A DNA stretch of 64,000 bases from Pseudonocardia cypriaca. Lineage in GTDB: Bacteria > Actinomycetota > Actinomycetes > Mycobacteriales > Pseudonocardiaceae. The notes under the pieces are model-generated. The model made no database searches. It was not told the DNA's origin and worked only from the letters and a program-made list of their open reading frames with translations. Made by a program: the position numbers and the translations under genes. Numbering within the stretch: position 1 is the first letter of the stretch; each line of letters begins with the position of its first letter. Positions 44,786 to 53,136 of this stretch are shown piece by piece. The stretch is taken from assembly GCF_006717045.1 (NCBI RefSeq), contig NZ_VFPH01000001.1, forward strand, positions 682,001 to 746,000. The letters run 5' to 3'.

Positions 44786-45625
44786 GTGTCGTCCGCCCGG
44801 TCGCCCAGGACGAGGGCGCGCGATCTCGACCGCTCCGAGGTGTGCGGGCTGCTCGACACCGCCTACGCCGACGGCCAGCTCGACGCCGAGGAGCACCGCT
44901 CCCGCACCGGCGCAGCCACCGCGGCGAAGACCCTCGGCGAGCTGCGGGAGCTCGTCGAGGACCTGCAGCTCGAGAAGCCGATGCCGGAGCTGCGGGAGCG
45001 CGCCCCGCAGCGGCCGGTGCGACGTCGGAGCCGCGTCGTGGGCGCCGTTGCCGTGCTGGTGCTGCTCGGCGCCGGGTTCGGCATCGGACGGCTGACCTCG
45101 CAGGCGCCGTCCCCGGTGGGCCCGGACGGCACGCCCGTCGCGGCGGGGGGACCGGCCGCCGCACCGATCGTCATCGGTCCGACCGCCCTGCACACCCCGG
45201 CCGGCCTGCGCAAGCTCATCGACGGTGTCCGGACCGAGCTCGGCACCACGCTCGTCGCGGACCTCACCGTCTACCCGGACTACGCGTCGATCGACATGCC
45301 GGTACCGGATGCTCCGGCCCGCGCGCAGAGCTATCACTACAAGGGCGGGTTCGACGGCCCCAGCAGCGCGGGCCACCGCGACCCCGACGACCCGCTCGTG
45401 GACCTCGCGGCGATCGACGTCGACAAGATCCTCGGGCTGCTCGCCGGCGCCGCGGAGAGCCTGAACGTCGAGAACCCGACCGTGCACTACATGATCGTCC
45501 GGGACATCGGCACGGGACCGGAGGTCGCGATCTACGCGACCAACAACGACACCGGCCAGTCCGGTTACCTCGAGGCGAAGCCCGACGGGACGGTCATCGG
45601 GGTGCACGCGCACGAGCCCGGTTGA
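44786..45625 (+). CDS. DUF1707-domain membrane protein
   Basis: A 279-residue protein. Residues 12-62 are the DUF1707 (SHOCT-like) domain (DLDRSEVCGLLDTAYADGQLDAEEHRSR). One membrane helix follows at about 85-105. The extracytoplasmic C-terminal domain has TAGLRKLIDGVRTELGTTLVADLTVYPDYASI-like alpha/beta character. The function is unknown. It probably is transcribed leaderless from its own promoter. Confidence 0.85.
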   Translation: MSSARSPRTRARDLDRSEVCGLLDTAYADGQLDAEEHRSRTGAATAAKTLGELRELVEDLQLEKPMPELRERAPQRPVRRRSRVVGAVAVLVLLGAGFGIGRLTSQAPSPVGPDGTPVAAGGPAAAPIVIGPTALHTPAGLRKLIDGVRTELGTTLVADLTVYPDYASIDMPVPDAPARAQSYHYKGGFDGPSSAGHRDPDDPLVDLAAIDVDKILGLLAGAAESLNVENPTVHYMIVRDIGTGPEVAIYATNNDTGQSGYLEAKPDGTVIGVHAHEPG

Positions 45626-45632
45626 GCCGGGG

Positions 45633-46007
45633 TCACTCGGCGAGCCAGCCGTACGCCGTCTGCCGGGAGATGCCGAGCGCCTTGGCCATCGAGCTGATCT
45701 CCAGCCCCTGCTCCTTCCCGGCGGACAGCAGCTCCCGCTGGCGCCCGCGCAGCTCCTCGATGCGGTCGGCGACCTCCCGCATCTGTTCGAGCAGCGCCTC
45801 GGCCTCCGGCCCGGCCCCGGCGCGGCTGCGCCCGACGCCGGGTCGCGGCCACCCGCGCACCTCGTCGGCGTCCCACCTCTTGCGCCCCTGCGCGTCGGGC
45901 TCCGCGAGCGGCTGCGGAGCCTGGCCGCGCGAGACGTAGCCGAGCCAGGTCGCCGGCTTCACGCCCCACGCGGCCGCGCACTCGGCGCTGGTCCAGCTCT
46001 CCGTCAC
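45633..46007 (-). CDS. Small protein with two helix-turn-helix segments
   Basis: A 124-residue DNA-binding protein. The N-terminal region (TSAECAAAWGVKPATWLGYVSRGQAP) looks like an excisionase/MerR-type HTH. A central predicted coiled coil (EALLEQMREVADRIEELRGRQ) follows, then a C-terminal Hin-type HTH (ISSMAKALGISRQTAYGWL). GTG 46007 overlaps the stop of the M13 peptidase gene, so it is co-translated with it. The target is unknown. Confidence 0.78.
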   Translation of the reverse strand: MTESWTSAECAAAWGVKPATWLGYVSRGQAPQPLAEPDAQGRKRWDADEVRGWPRPGVGRSRAGAGPEAEALLEQMREVADRIEELRGRQRELLSAGKEQGLEISSMAKALGISRQTAYGWLAE

Positions 46008-47965
46008 CAGATGCGCACCCGCTCCTCCGGCGCCCGGTACAGCGCGTCGGAGGGCTGCACGTCGAACGCATCGTGGAAGGCGTCGATGTTGGAGATGACG
46101 GCGTTGCATCGCAGGTCGGGCGGGGAGTGCGGGTCGACGGCGAGGCGCCGGATCGCCTCGGCCTCGCGGGTGACGATCCGCCACACCTGCGCCCAGCCGA
46201 TGAGCACCCGCTGCAGCCCGGTGAATCCGTCGATCACCGGCGCCTCCTGGCCACCGAGTGCGATCTTGTAGGCCTTGATCGCGATCGTCAGCCCACCGAG
46301 GTCGCCGATGTTCTCCCCGACGGTGAGCGCGCCGTTGACCTTGTGGTCCGGCAGCCCGGCGGGGGAGAGCGCGCTGTACTGGTCGATCAACCCCTTGGCG
46401 CGGCGCTCGAACTCGGCGCGGTCGCCCGGCTCCCACCAGTCGGTCATGTTGCCGTCGCCGTCGTACTTGGAGCCCTGGTCGTCGAAACCGTGCCCGATCT
46501 CGTGGCCGATGACTGCGCCGATGCCGCCGTAGTTGGCCGCGTCGTCCGCCTCCGCGTCGAAGAACGGCGGCTGCAGGATCGCGGCCGGGAACACCACCTC
46601 GTTCATCCGCGGGTGGTAGTAGGCGTTGACGGTCTGCGGCGTCATGAGCCACTCGTCGCGGTCCACCGGCTTGCCGATCTTGGAGAGCTGGAAGTCGGTG
46701 TACCAGGCGCCGGAGCGCAGTGCGTTGCCGAGCAGGTCGTCGGCCCGGATCTCCAGCGCCGAGTAGTCCTTCCACTTCTCCGGATAGCCGATCTTCGACC
46801 CGAACTTGGCGAGCTTGGCGAGCGCGCGCTCGCGGGTGGCCGGGCTCATCCAGTCCAGCTCGCTGATGCTCTGCCGGTAGGCCTCGACGAGGTTGGCGAC
46901 GAGCTCGACCATCCGCTCCTTCGCGGCGGCGGGGAAGTGCCGCTCGACGTAGAGCTTGCCGACCGCCTCCCCGAGCGCGCCCTGCACGACGCCGACCCCG
47001 CGCTTCCACCGATCCCGCAGCTGCGGCGTGCCCGACAGCGTGCGGCCGTGGAAGTCGAAGTCCTCCTCGACGATCTCCTCCGTGAGGTAGTCGGCGCATG
47101 CGGCGGCCGTGTGGATCGCGAGCCACTCCTGCCACTGCGACAGCGGCCGCTCGGCCCACAGCTTCGCGGCGGCGACGACGAAGGTCGGCTGCCGCACGAC
47201 GATCTCGTCGAAGGCGCCGTCCGCAGCGCCGAACTCCGCGAGCCACGGATCCCAGTCGAACTCCGGCGCGTTCTGCCGCAGCGCCGGCAACGTCATGAGC
47301 GTGTAGGTCTTCTCCGCGTCGCGGTTGGTGACGCGGTCCCACGAGACGGCGGCGAGCGCGGTCTCGAGGTCCAGCACGCGCTCGGCGAGCCCGGCCGGGT
47401 CGGGCAGCCCGACGAGCTCGGCGAGGCGCGTCAGGTGCGCGACGTACTTGGCGCGGATCTCGGCGTAGGCGTCCTCGCGGTAGTAGGACTCGTCAGGCAG
47501 GCCCAGCCCGGACTGCTCGAGCTGCACCAGGTACCGCGTGGCGTTCTTCGGGTCCGTGGAGACGAACGCGGCGAACAGCGCGGTGCGGGCCTCCCGCTGG
47601 CGGCGGCCCAGCACCGCGGCGAGCGCCGCCTTGTCCCCGGCGCCCGCGACCTCGTCGAGGAGCGGCTTCAGGGGCGCCGTACCGAGCGCCTCGATCCGCT
47701 CGACGTCCATGAACGACGCGTAGAGGTCGGCGATCTTGCGGGCGTCGGTGCCCGGCTCGCCGGCCGCCTCCTCGATGATCGCGAGCACGTCCTCCTCGGC
47801 CTTGTCGTACAGCGCTCGGAACGCGCCGTCCTGCGCCCGGTCGTCCGGGATGACGTGGGTGCGCAGCCACTGGCCGTTGACGTGGGAGAACAGGTCGTCC
47901 TGAGGGCGGATGGCGGGGTCGACCCAGCGCAGGTCGAGCCCCGAACGGAGAGCCGAGGTCGTCAC
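46004..47965 (-). CDS. M13 (neprilysin/PepO-like) zinc metallopeptidase
   Basis: A 653-residue gluzincin. The zinc motif VIGHEIGHGFDDQG is at about residue 486, the third ligand region GENIGDLGG at about 550, and NAYYHPRMNEVVFPA is the substrate-binding NAYY-type motif. No signal peptide is present, as in mycobacterial Zmp1-type enzymes. The GTG start at 47965 is the first start before the conserved LFSHVNGQWL. It degrades small peptides by family inference. Confidence 0.94.
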   Translation of the reverse strand: MTTSALRSGLDLRWVDPAIRPQDDLFSHVNGQWLRTHVIPDDRAQDGAFRALYDKAEEDVLAIIEEAAGEPGTDARKIADLYASFMDVERIEALGTAPLKPLLDEVAGAGDKAALAAVLGRRQREARTALFAAFVSTDPKNATRYLVQLEQSGLGLPDESYYREDAYAEIRAKYVAHLTRLAELVGLPDPAGLAERVLDLETALAAVSWDRVTNRDAEKTYTLMTLPALRQNAPEFDWDPWLAEFGAADGAFDEIVVRQPTFVVAAAKLWAERPLSQWQEWLAIHTAAACADYLTEEIVEEDFDFHGRTLSGTPQLRDRWKRGVGVVQGALGEAVGKLYVERHFPAAAKERMVELVANLVEAYRQSISELDWMSPATRERALAKLAKFGSKIGYPEKWKDYSALEIRADDLLGNALRSGAWYTDFQLSKIGKPVDRDEWLMTPQTVNAYYHPRMNEVVFPAAILQPPFFDAEADDAANYGGIGAVIGHEIGHGFDDQGSKYDGDGNMTDWWEPGDRAEFERRAKGLIDQYSALSPAGLPDHKVNGALTVGENIGDLGGLTIAIKAYKIALGGQEAPVIDGFTGLQRVLIGWAQVWRIVTREAEAIRRLAVDPHSPPDLRCNAVISNIDAFHDAFDVQPSDALYRAPEERVRIW

Positions 47966-47999
47966 AGCCGTCCATCATGCCCGTGTTCTGACGGGGAGG

Positions 48000-48107
48000 A
48001 TGGACACCGATCGGATCGCAGGCGTGTTGCTCGGCGTCACGGTGGACGACCTCACGGCCCTGGCCGCGAAGATCGTGCAGCGGCATGATCCCGGATGTGA
48101 TCACTGA
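48000..48107 (+). CDS. Possible 35-residue ORF divergent from the M13 gene
   Basis: The frame starts MDTDRIAGVLLGVTVDDLTA and continues for 35 codons with GC-rich third positions. The GGGGAGG lies directly against the ATG, so any ribosome binding site is badly spaced. It overlaps the start of the next gene by 23 bases. It may be a genuine small coupled ORF or chance. Confidence 0.3.
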   Translation: MDTDRIAGVLLGVTVDDLTALAAKIVQRHDPGCDH

Positions 48108-48537
48108 TCTCCGCGGCTACCTGCGGATCGCGGCGACGGCGCTGGCCGTCGCGAGCCTGACGAGCTGCAGCGCTGCCCCGAGCTCTGCGCAGCAGGCCTT
48201 CGACCAGCGCTACCCGGCATTCGACGTCGTGACGTGGGAGCGGCAGCCCTACGGCTGGGAGGCCGCCTTCGGTGGCGACGACGGCGCGTACGAGGCCGAG
48301 TTCGACTTCTCGGGACGGTGGCTGGAGACCGAGGTCGAGGTCGTGGACGCGGCGGGCTTCCCCGCCGCCGTGCGCCAGGCGGTCCACGGGGTGACCGGTG
48401 GCGTGCACGTCGACAAGTGGGAGATCGAGGTCACCCCCGCGGGGGAGTTCTACGAGGTGGAGTTCCTCGGTTCGGACGGCGAGTACTACTTCGACGCCGC
48501 CGGGCGGCCGGTGGACAACCAGTTCGAGGACGCCTGA
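48085..48537 (+). CDS. PepSY-like lipoprotein
   Basis: A 150-residue exported protein with lipobox SLTSC (Cys about residue 28). The mature part has two similar beta-alpha-beta stretches (GAYEAEFDFSGRWLETEVEV and EFYEVEFLGSDGEYYFDAAG). These resemble PepSY-like (PF11396/BLIP-type) repeats. The function is unknown. GTG 48097 is an alternative start. Confidence 0.75.
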   Translation: MIPDVITDLRGYLRIAATALAVASLTSCSAAPSSAQQAFDQRYPAFDVVTWERQPYGWEAAFGGDDGAYEAEFDFSGRWLETEVEVVDAAGFPAAVRQAVHGVTGGVHVDKWEIEVTPAGEFYEVEFLGSDGEYYFDAAGRPVDNQFEDA

Positions 48538-48604
48538 GCGCTGCGGGAATCGCGGCCCGTCCCGGTGATGTTGGAAAGCGACGACCGAGCAGACAGGAGA
48601 CCAG

Positions 48605-49012
48605 GTGACCACTGCGACCGAGATCATCCCCGAGGAGTTCCGCGACCTGCTGGAGCGGCCGCTGATCGCCGACCTCGCGACCGTCCGCGAGGACGGCACC
48701 CCGCAGGTCAACCCGATGTGGTTCGCGTGGGACGGCGAGTTCATCCGCTTCACGCACACGAACTTCCGCCGCAAGTTCCGGAACATCCAGGCGAACCCGG
48801 CCGTGGCGATCTCGATCGTGGACGCGGAGAACCCGTACCGGTACCTCGAGGTGCGCGGTGTCGTCGAGCGGATCGAGCCGGATCCGACGGGTGCGTTCTA
48901 CGTCGAGCTGGCGAAGCGCTACGACGCCCCGTTCGGTACGAACGCACCGAAGGACGCGCCCGACCGCGTCGTCGTCGTGGTCCGGCCGACGGCCGTCGGG
49001 AAGCGCGGATAG
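48605..49012 (+). CDS. PPOX-class F420-dependent oxidoreductase
   Basis: A 135-residue split-barrel flavin/deazaflavin enzyme (TIGR03618-like). It has LIADLATVREDGTPQVNPMWFAW, then FRRKFRNIQANPAVAISIVD and YLEVRGVVERIEPD. Family members use F420H2 to reduce unsaturated substrates or quinones. GTG 48605 follows AGGAG. The substrate is unknown. Confidence 0.9.
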   Translation: MTTATEIIPEEFRDLLERPLIADLATVREDGTPQVNPMWFAWDGEFIRFTHTNFRRKFRNIQANPAVAISIVDAENPYRYLEVRGVVERIEPDPTGAFYVELAKRYDAPFGTNAPKDAPDRVVVVVRPTAVGKRG

Positions 49013-49056
49013 CGCAGGAGCTGGGAAGGCTGCGGTCGGCGTGGTTCGCTACACCG

Positions 49057-49266
49057 ATGGACCACGTCTACCGCGTCACCGAGATCGTCGGCAGTAGCTC
49101 CAACAGCGTCGATGAGGCGATCCGCCACGGGATCGGCCGAGCCACCCAGACCTTGCGCAACGTCGACTGGTTCGAGGTCACTGAGATCCGCGGGTCGGTG
49201 CAGGACGACCAGCTGACCTACTTCCAGGTCGGCATGAAGGTCGGGTTCCGCCTCGAGGACGGCTGA
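49057..49266 (+). CDS. Dodecin
   Basis: A 69-residue dodecin, a dodecameric flavin-storage and buffering protein. The signature is VYRVTEIVGSSSNSVDEAI, then WFEVTEIRGSV with the isoalloxazine-stacking Trp, then YQVGMKVGFRL-type ending. It has full family length and ATG 49057. Confidence 0.93.
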   Translation: MDHVYRVTEIVGSSSNSVDEAIRHGIGRATQTLRNVDWFEVTEIRGSVQDDQLTYFQVGMKVGFRLEDG

Positions 49267-49301
49267 CCGGCCGCGACACCGCTGGTGTCGGTGGTCGGGC
49301 G

Positions 49302-49307
49302 TAGCGT
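49302..49307 (+). promoter_or_regulatory. -10 element of a probable leaderless promoter
   Basis: TAGCGT lies 7 bp upstream of GTG 49315 with no ribosome binding site between. Confidence 0.45.
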
Positions 49308-49314
49308 CCCGGCC

Positions 49315-49647
49315 GTGGCGTACGACGAGGATCTCGCGGAGCGGATCCGCGACGTTCTGCTGGGCGAGCCGGAGCTCGGCGAGCAGAAGATGTTCGGCGG
49401 GCTCGCGTTCCTGCTCGGCGGCAACATGGCGGTCTGCGCCAGCCGCGAGGGCGGGATCCTGGTGCGCATCGACCCGGCCGAGCGCGAGCACCTGCTGGCC
49501 ACCACCGCCGCGTTCCCGATGGTGATGGGTGGCCGCACCATGAAGGGGTTCCTCCGCGTCGAGCCCGACGACCTGCGAACTGAGGAGCAGCTCGCCGCGT
49601 GGGTCGAGCGCGGGCGCAGCTACGCGCGCAGGTTGCCGGCGAAGTAG
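49315..49647 (+). CDS. TfoX/Sxy N-terminal domain protein
   Basis: A 110-residue protein with the TfoX-N pattern: YDEDLAERIRDVLLG, then KMFGGLAFLLGGNMAVCAS and MKGFLRVEPDDLRTEEQLAAWV. It is a stand-alone domain without the C-terminal TfoX half. Its role in actinomycetes is unknown. GTG 49315 fits the leaderless promoter; an upstream in-frame ATG at 49285 has no support. Confidence 0.88.
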   Translation: MAYDEDLAERIRDVLLGEPELGEQKMFGGLAFLLGGNMAVCASREGGILVRIDPAEREHLLATTAAFPMVMGGRTMKGFLRVEPDDLRTEEQLAAWVERGRSYARRLPAK

Positions 49648-49680
49648 GGACCGATTGACGCAATCCGCGGGTTGCGATAG

Positions 49681-49716
49681 CGTTCGTATAGCAACAAGTT
49701 GGTTGCTATACGAACG
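49681..49716. promoter_or_regulatory. Perfect 15-bp inverted repeat upstream of the DUF5134 gene
   Basis: CGTTCGTATAGCAAC and GTTGCTATACGAACG flank a 6-bp spacer (AAGTTG). The element is AT-rich within very GC-rich DNA and lies 25 bp before GTG 49741. It is best read as an operator overlapping the promoter. A terminator for the TfoX gene is the alternative. Confidence 0.65.
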
Positions 49717-49740
49717 TACGCGCTCCCGTGGGAGGTCCGG

Positions 49741-50343
49741 GTGTCCCCTTCCCTGGTCTCGGCGCTCGCGTTCACGGCGGCTTTCGGGGTGTCCGCGCTG
49801 TCCTCGTCGGTCCGGCTGTTCGGGCCGGCCCCGGTCTCCGGCGGCGGCCGGATGGCCGCGCTGTCGCACCTACTGATGAGCGTCGCGATGGTCGGGATGG
49901 CGTGGGGGTGGCCGGCTCCGGGCACGCCGGCCGGCGTCGCGCAGCTCGCGATGGTCGGGCTGCTCGCCGCCCTGTTCGTTCGACGTGTCCTGCATCCCGC
50001 GGGGAACGGACGGGCCGGCGACGCCCGTCACCTGCTCGTTCTGGTGGCGATGGTGTGGATGCTCGCTGCGATGCCCTGGGCGATGGGCACCGACCCCGCA
50101 TCCCACGACGCTCCGGTCCCGGCCTGGATGCAGGTGGTCACCCTCGCCATCCTGGTGCTGCTCGGCAACGCCGCGCTCGCCTCGGTGGTCGAGGAGCACC
50201 GGAGCTCGCCGGTTCTGGTCGCGGCCGGATCGCGCGCGGGAAGGGGCACGAGGCCCGCGCAGCCCGTCGGGTCCCGGCTCGATACCGCAGGCCACGTCCT
50301 GATGAGCGGTGGGATGGCCGGGATGCTGCTGACGATGCTGTGA
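49741..50343 (+). CDS. DUF5134-like membrane protein
   Basis: A 200-residue protein with five to six membrane helices. It has conserved-looking His/Met-rich positions within helices (LSHLLMSVAMVGMAWGW; DARHLLVLVAMVWMLAAMPW; GHVLMSGGMAGMLLTML). This matches DUF5134, whose His and Met residues suggest metal (copper?) handling, but that is inference. GTG 49741 follows GGGAGG with 5-base spacing. The large inverted repeat upstream implies regulated expression. Confidence 0.8.
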   Translation: MSPSLVSALAFTAAFGVSALSSSVRLFGPAPVSGGGRMAALSHLLMSVAMVGMAWGWPAPGTPAGVAQLAMVGLLAALFVRRVLHPAGNGRAGDARHLLVLVAMVWMLAAMPWAMGTDPASHDAPVPAWMQVVTLAILVLLGNAALASVVEEHRSSPVLVAAGSRAGRGTRPAQPVGSRLDTAGHVLMSGGMAGMLLTML

Positions 50344-50347
50344 GCGG

Positions 50348-51121
50348 TCAGCTCGCCTCGATGCGCCGCCGCAACGCCTCGGCGGCCGCCGCCGTCCGTG
50401 GTCCGGGAGTGGCGGGGAGCGGCCGGCCGTCGATCGCGGACACCGGCTGGACCTCGCGCGTCGTCGAGGCGAGGAACGCCTCCTCCAGCTCGACGAGCTG
50501 GTCGCAGTGCAACACCCGCGCGGTCGCGCCGGTCAGCTCGAGCACGTGGCGCCGGGTGATCGAGTCGAGGATGTGGTCGGCGAGCGGCGGGGTGTGCAGG
50601 CGGCCGTCGAGCACGTAGAAGAACGCCGACGTCGGGGCTTCGAGCACGCGGCCGTGCGGCGTCACCAGCAGGGCCTCGTCGGCGCCGCCCTCGCGCGCGA
50701 CCCGGGACGCCAGCATGTTCGCCGCGTAGGACAGCGACTTGACGGCGTCGAGCACCCGCGTCGGGGCGTACTGGATGGTCCCGAGCGTGATGGCGGGCGG
50801 CCGCTGCGGGAGAGGGCCGACGATCACGACCCGCCGCCCGCCGCGCGTGATCAGCAGCCGGAGCGCACCGTCGACGGCCCCTACCCGTTCCAACAGCGCG
50901 TCGACCTCGGCCAGCGCGGCGTCCAGGTCGAACTCCAGGCGGACGTTGGCCGCCGAACGCTTCAGGCGCTCGACGTGCTCGTCCCACGCGAACGGCCGGC
51001 CTGCGTAGAGGCGGGCGACCTCGAACACGCCGTCGCCGCGCAGCAGGCCGTCGTCGGTGACCGGGATCCTCATCTCGTCGGCCGGGCCGATGGTGCCGTC
51101 GACAGATGCCAGCTCGTCCAC
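50348..51121 (-). CDS. Class IV (PLP) aminotransferase / aminodeoxychorismate-lyase-like
   Basis: A 257-residue fold-type IV PLP enzyme. It has DDGLLRGDGVFEVARLYAG, then the PLP Lys in DAVKSLSYAANMLA (about residue 128), then ALLVTPHGRVLEAPTSAFF and TREVQPVSAIDG. This group includes PabC, D-amino acid and branched-chain aminotransferases. Sequence alone does not decide between PabC and a D-amino acid type. The GTG start is at 51121. Confidence 0.88.
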   Translation of the reverse strand: MDELASVDGTIGPADEMRIPVTDDGLLRGDGVFEVARLYAGRPFAWDEHVERLKRSAANVRLEFDLDAALAEVDALLERVGAVDGALRLLITRGGRRVVIVGPLPQRPPAITLGTIQYAPTRVLDAVKSLSYAANMLASRVAREGGADEALLVTPHGRVLEAPTSAFFYVLDGRLHTPPLADHILDSITRRHVLELTGATARVLHCDQLVELEEAFLASTTREVQPVSAIDGRPLPATPGPRTAAAAEALRRRIEAS

Positions 51122-51131
51122 GGCGGGAAGC

Positions 51132-52040
51132 CTACGTTCGGCAGGTCAGCAACAGGGCCCGGCTGCGGGCGCGCTGCTCACTCGACCCGAAAGTGGCCCC
51201 CACGAACTCGTCGACGCCCGCCGCCCGCAGCTCCTCGATCCGCTCGGCGACCTCGGACTCGGTGCCGATGAGCGCGGCGTCCTCCGGCCCGGCCCAGCCC
51301 TCCCGGTCGAGCATCGCGCGGTACGAGGGCAGCTTGCCGTAGATCGCGTACTCGGACGCTGCGTGTGCGCGGGCGGCCGCGGCGTCGTCGGTGACGCAGG
51401 TCGGCAGCGCGGTGACGACCTCGACCGCCCGCTCGCCCGCCGCCTCGCGAAGGGTCGGGCGGACGTGCTCGGCGACCGTGCGCGGCCCCGTCATCCAGGT
51501 GACCGTGCCGGCGGTGCGCCTGCCCGCGAGCTTGAGCATCTGCGGGCCGAGCGCGGCGATGTAGACGGGCGGCGTCGGCGCGTCGGGGATCCGCAGCGCA
51601 CCGCGCGTGCTGGTGAACTCGCCGGTGGCGTCGGCCTTGTCGCCCGCGAGCAGCGGGAGCAGCCCGTCGAGGAACTCCGACATGCGCCGCACCGGCCGGT
51701 CCCAGGACACGCCCCAGGTGTTCTCGGCGACCACCTTGTGGCTCAGCCCGAGCCCCATCACCAGCCGTCCACCGGAGATCAGGTTGACCGTCAGCGCGCG
51801 CTGAGCCAGCTGCATCGGGTGCTGCACCTGGATGGGCAGCACGCCGGTGGCGACCTCGATCCCGTCGACCTCCCGGGTGGCCACCGCCATGGTCGTGAGG
51901 AGGTCGGGCTCGTGGGGCAGCTGCGCGGTCCACAGCCGCGTGAAGCCCTCGTCGCGCACGCGGCGGAGGTACTCCACGTAACGGTCGACGGGAGAGCGCC
52001 CGCCTCCATCGCCGAGGAACCCGAAAACGCTGATCCGCAT
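51132..52040 (-). CDS. LLM-class F420-dependent oxidoreductase
   Basis: A 302-residue bacterial-luciferase-like TIM barrel. The family patterns are GFTRLWTAQLPHEPDLL, ATGVLPIQVQHPMQLAQRA and SGGRLVMGLGLSHKVV. It contains no signal peptide. It lies 10 bp from the aminotransferase and is probably co-transcribed. F420 use is inferred from the family; the substrate is unknown. Confidence 0.9.
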   Translation of the reverse strand: MRISVFGFLGDGGGRSPVDRYVEYLRRVRDEGFTRLWTAQLPHEPDLLTTMAVATREVDGIEVATGVLPIQVQHPMQLAQRALTVNLISGGRLVMGLGLSHKVVAENTWGVSWDRPVRRMSEFLDGLLPLLAGDKADATGEFTSTRGALRIPDAPTPPVYIAALGPQMLKLAGRRTAGTVTWMTGPRTVAEHVRPTLREAAGERAVEVVTALPTCVTDDAAAARAHAASEYAIYGKLPSYRAMLDREGWAGPEDAALIGTESEVAERIEELRAAGVDEFVGATFGSSEQRARSRALLLTCRT

Positions 52041-52127
52041 GGCGCCACCTTGCCATCGCGGCGCCGCATCCGAATCCGATTACTGCGGCTCGGACACGTT
52101 CGCCCCCGGATGGGTGCCGCGTAGGCG

Positions 52128-53108
52128 TCAGCGAGGCCCGAGCGCCGTCCACTGGTCGACGAGGGCATCGAGCACGGAGGCGTAACCCTGGAACCCGTAC
52201 GACCCCACCGACTCCTGCGAGTTCACCTTCACCACGCGCCCGGCCTGCACGGCGGGCAACGTCGGCCAGAGCGGCGAGCCCTCCAGTTCGGCGAGCGCGG
52301 CCTCGCCCGCAGCGCCGGTGTTGTGCATGACGACGATCGTCTCGCCGGTGATCTGGCCGAGGTTCTCCGGGCTGATCAGCACGAGCTCGTCGCCGGACGG
52401 CTCGCCGATGGCGGACGCGATGTCGGGCACGAGCCGCCCGCCCGCTTCGGCCAGCCAGCGGGCCACCGACGACCCGGCCGGCTGGTACACGCGGAACTGC
52501 TGCCCGCCGATCCCGAGCACCACCGACACGTCCCCGATCTCGCCGATCTCCCGCAGGCGCACGGCGCGGCGCTCGTCGAACGCGCTGATCACGGCTTCTG
52601 CCTCGGCCTCACGCCCCAGGGCCGCCGCGATCGCGCGGAGGCTCACCGCGGCGTCCGTGAAGTCCACGTCGACGGCAACCGTGGGCGCGATCGCCGACAG
52701 CGCTGCGTACTTCTCGTCGATGCCGCCGGTCCAGCCGATCACGAGGTCGGGCCGCAGGGCGGCGACGGCCTCCAGGTTCGGGTCGTCCGCACTGCCCGCG
52801 ACCGGCAGGACCGCCACATCGCGGGCCTGCTCGGCCACGAGCGGCGGGAACGGCGTGCCGATGATGCTCTCGTAGGTGAGGGCGCCGATCGGCGTGACGC
52901 CGAGTGCGAGCAGGTGGGGGAGCGCGGCCCGGCGGTCGAGCGCGACCACGCGGGTGGGCGCGAGCGGTACCTCGGTGGTGCCGAGCGGGTGATGGACGGT
53001 GCGGGTCGCCGGCGCAGCTGGCCGGTCCGTCGTGGCGCACGCGGACAGGAGCCCGGTGGCGGCCAGGATGGCGAGGAACTCCCGGCGGGTGGCGTCGGTC
53101 GAGGGCAT
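52128..53108 (-). CDS. FecB-type iron-siderophore-binding lipoprotein
   Basis: A 326-residue ABC-transport binding protein. The N-terminus has a twin-arginine-like signal (RREFLAILAATGLLSAC) ending in a lipobox (LLSAC). The body has PTRVVALDRRAALPHLLALGVTPIGA, a vitamin-B12/siderophore-binding pattern, and LRPDLVIGW. The permease and ATPase are not adjacent. An IdeR/DtxR-like box 10 bp upstream predicts iron repression. Confidence 0.9.
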   Translation of the reverse strand: MPSTDATRREFLAILAATGLLSACATTDRPAAPATRTVHHPLGTTEVPLAPTRVVALDRRAALPHLLALGVTPIGALTYESIIGTPFPPLVAEQARDVAVLPVAGSADDPNLEAVAALRPDLVIGWTGGIDEKYAALSAIAPTVAVDVDFTDAAVSLRAIAAALGREAEAEAVISAFDERRAVRLREIGEIGDVSVVLGIGGQQFRVYQPAGSSVARWLAEAGGRLVPDIASAIGEPSGDELVLISPENLGQITGETIVVMHNTGAAGEAALAELEGSPLWPTLPAVQAGRVVKVNSQESVGSYGFQGYASVLDALVDQWTALGPR

Positions 53109-53117
53109 GGCGGGAGA

Positions 53118-53136
53118 TTAAGTAAGGCTCTCCTTG
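53118..53136 (-). promoter_or_regulatory. IdeR/DtxR-like iron box
   Basis: TTAAGTAAGGCTCTCCTTG matches the 19-bp IdeR consensus (TTAGGTTAGGCTAACCTAA) at 13 of 19 positions, including the GGCT centre. It lies 10 bp upstream of the siderophore-binding gene and covers the last codons of the DoxX gene. Confidence 0.65.
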
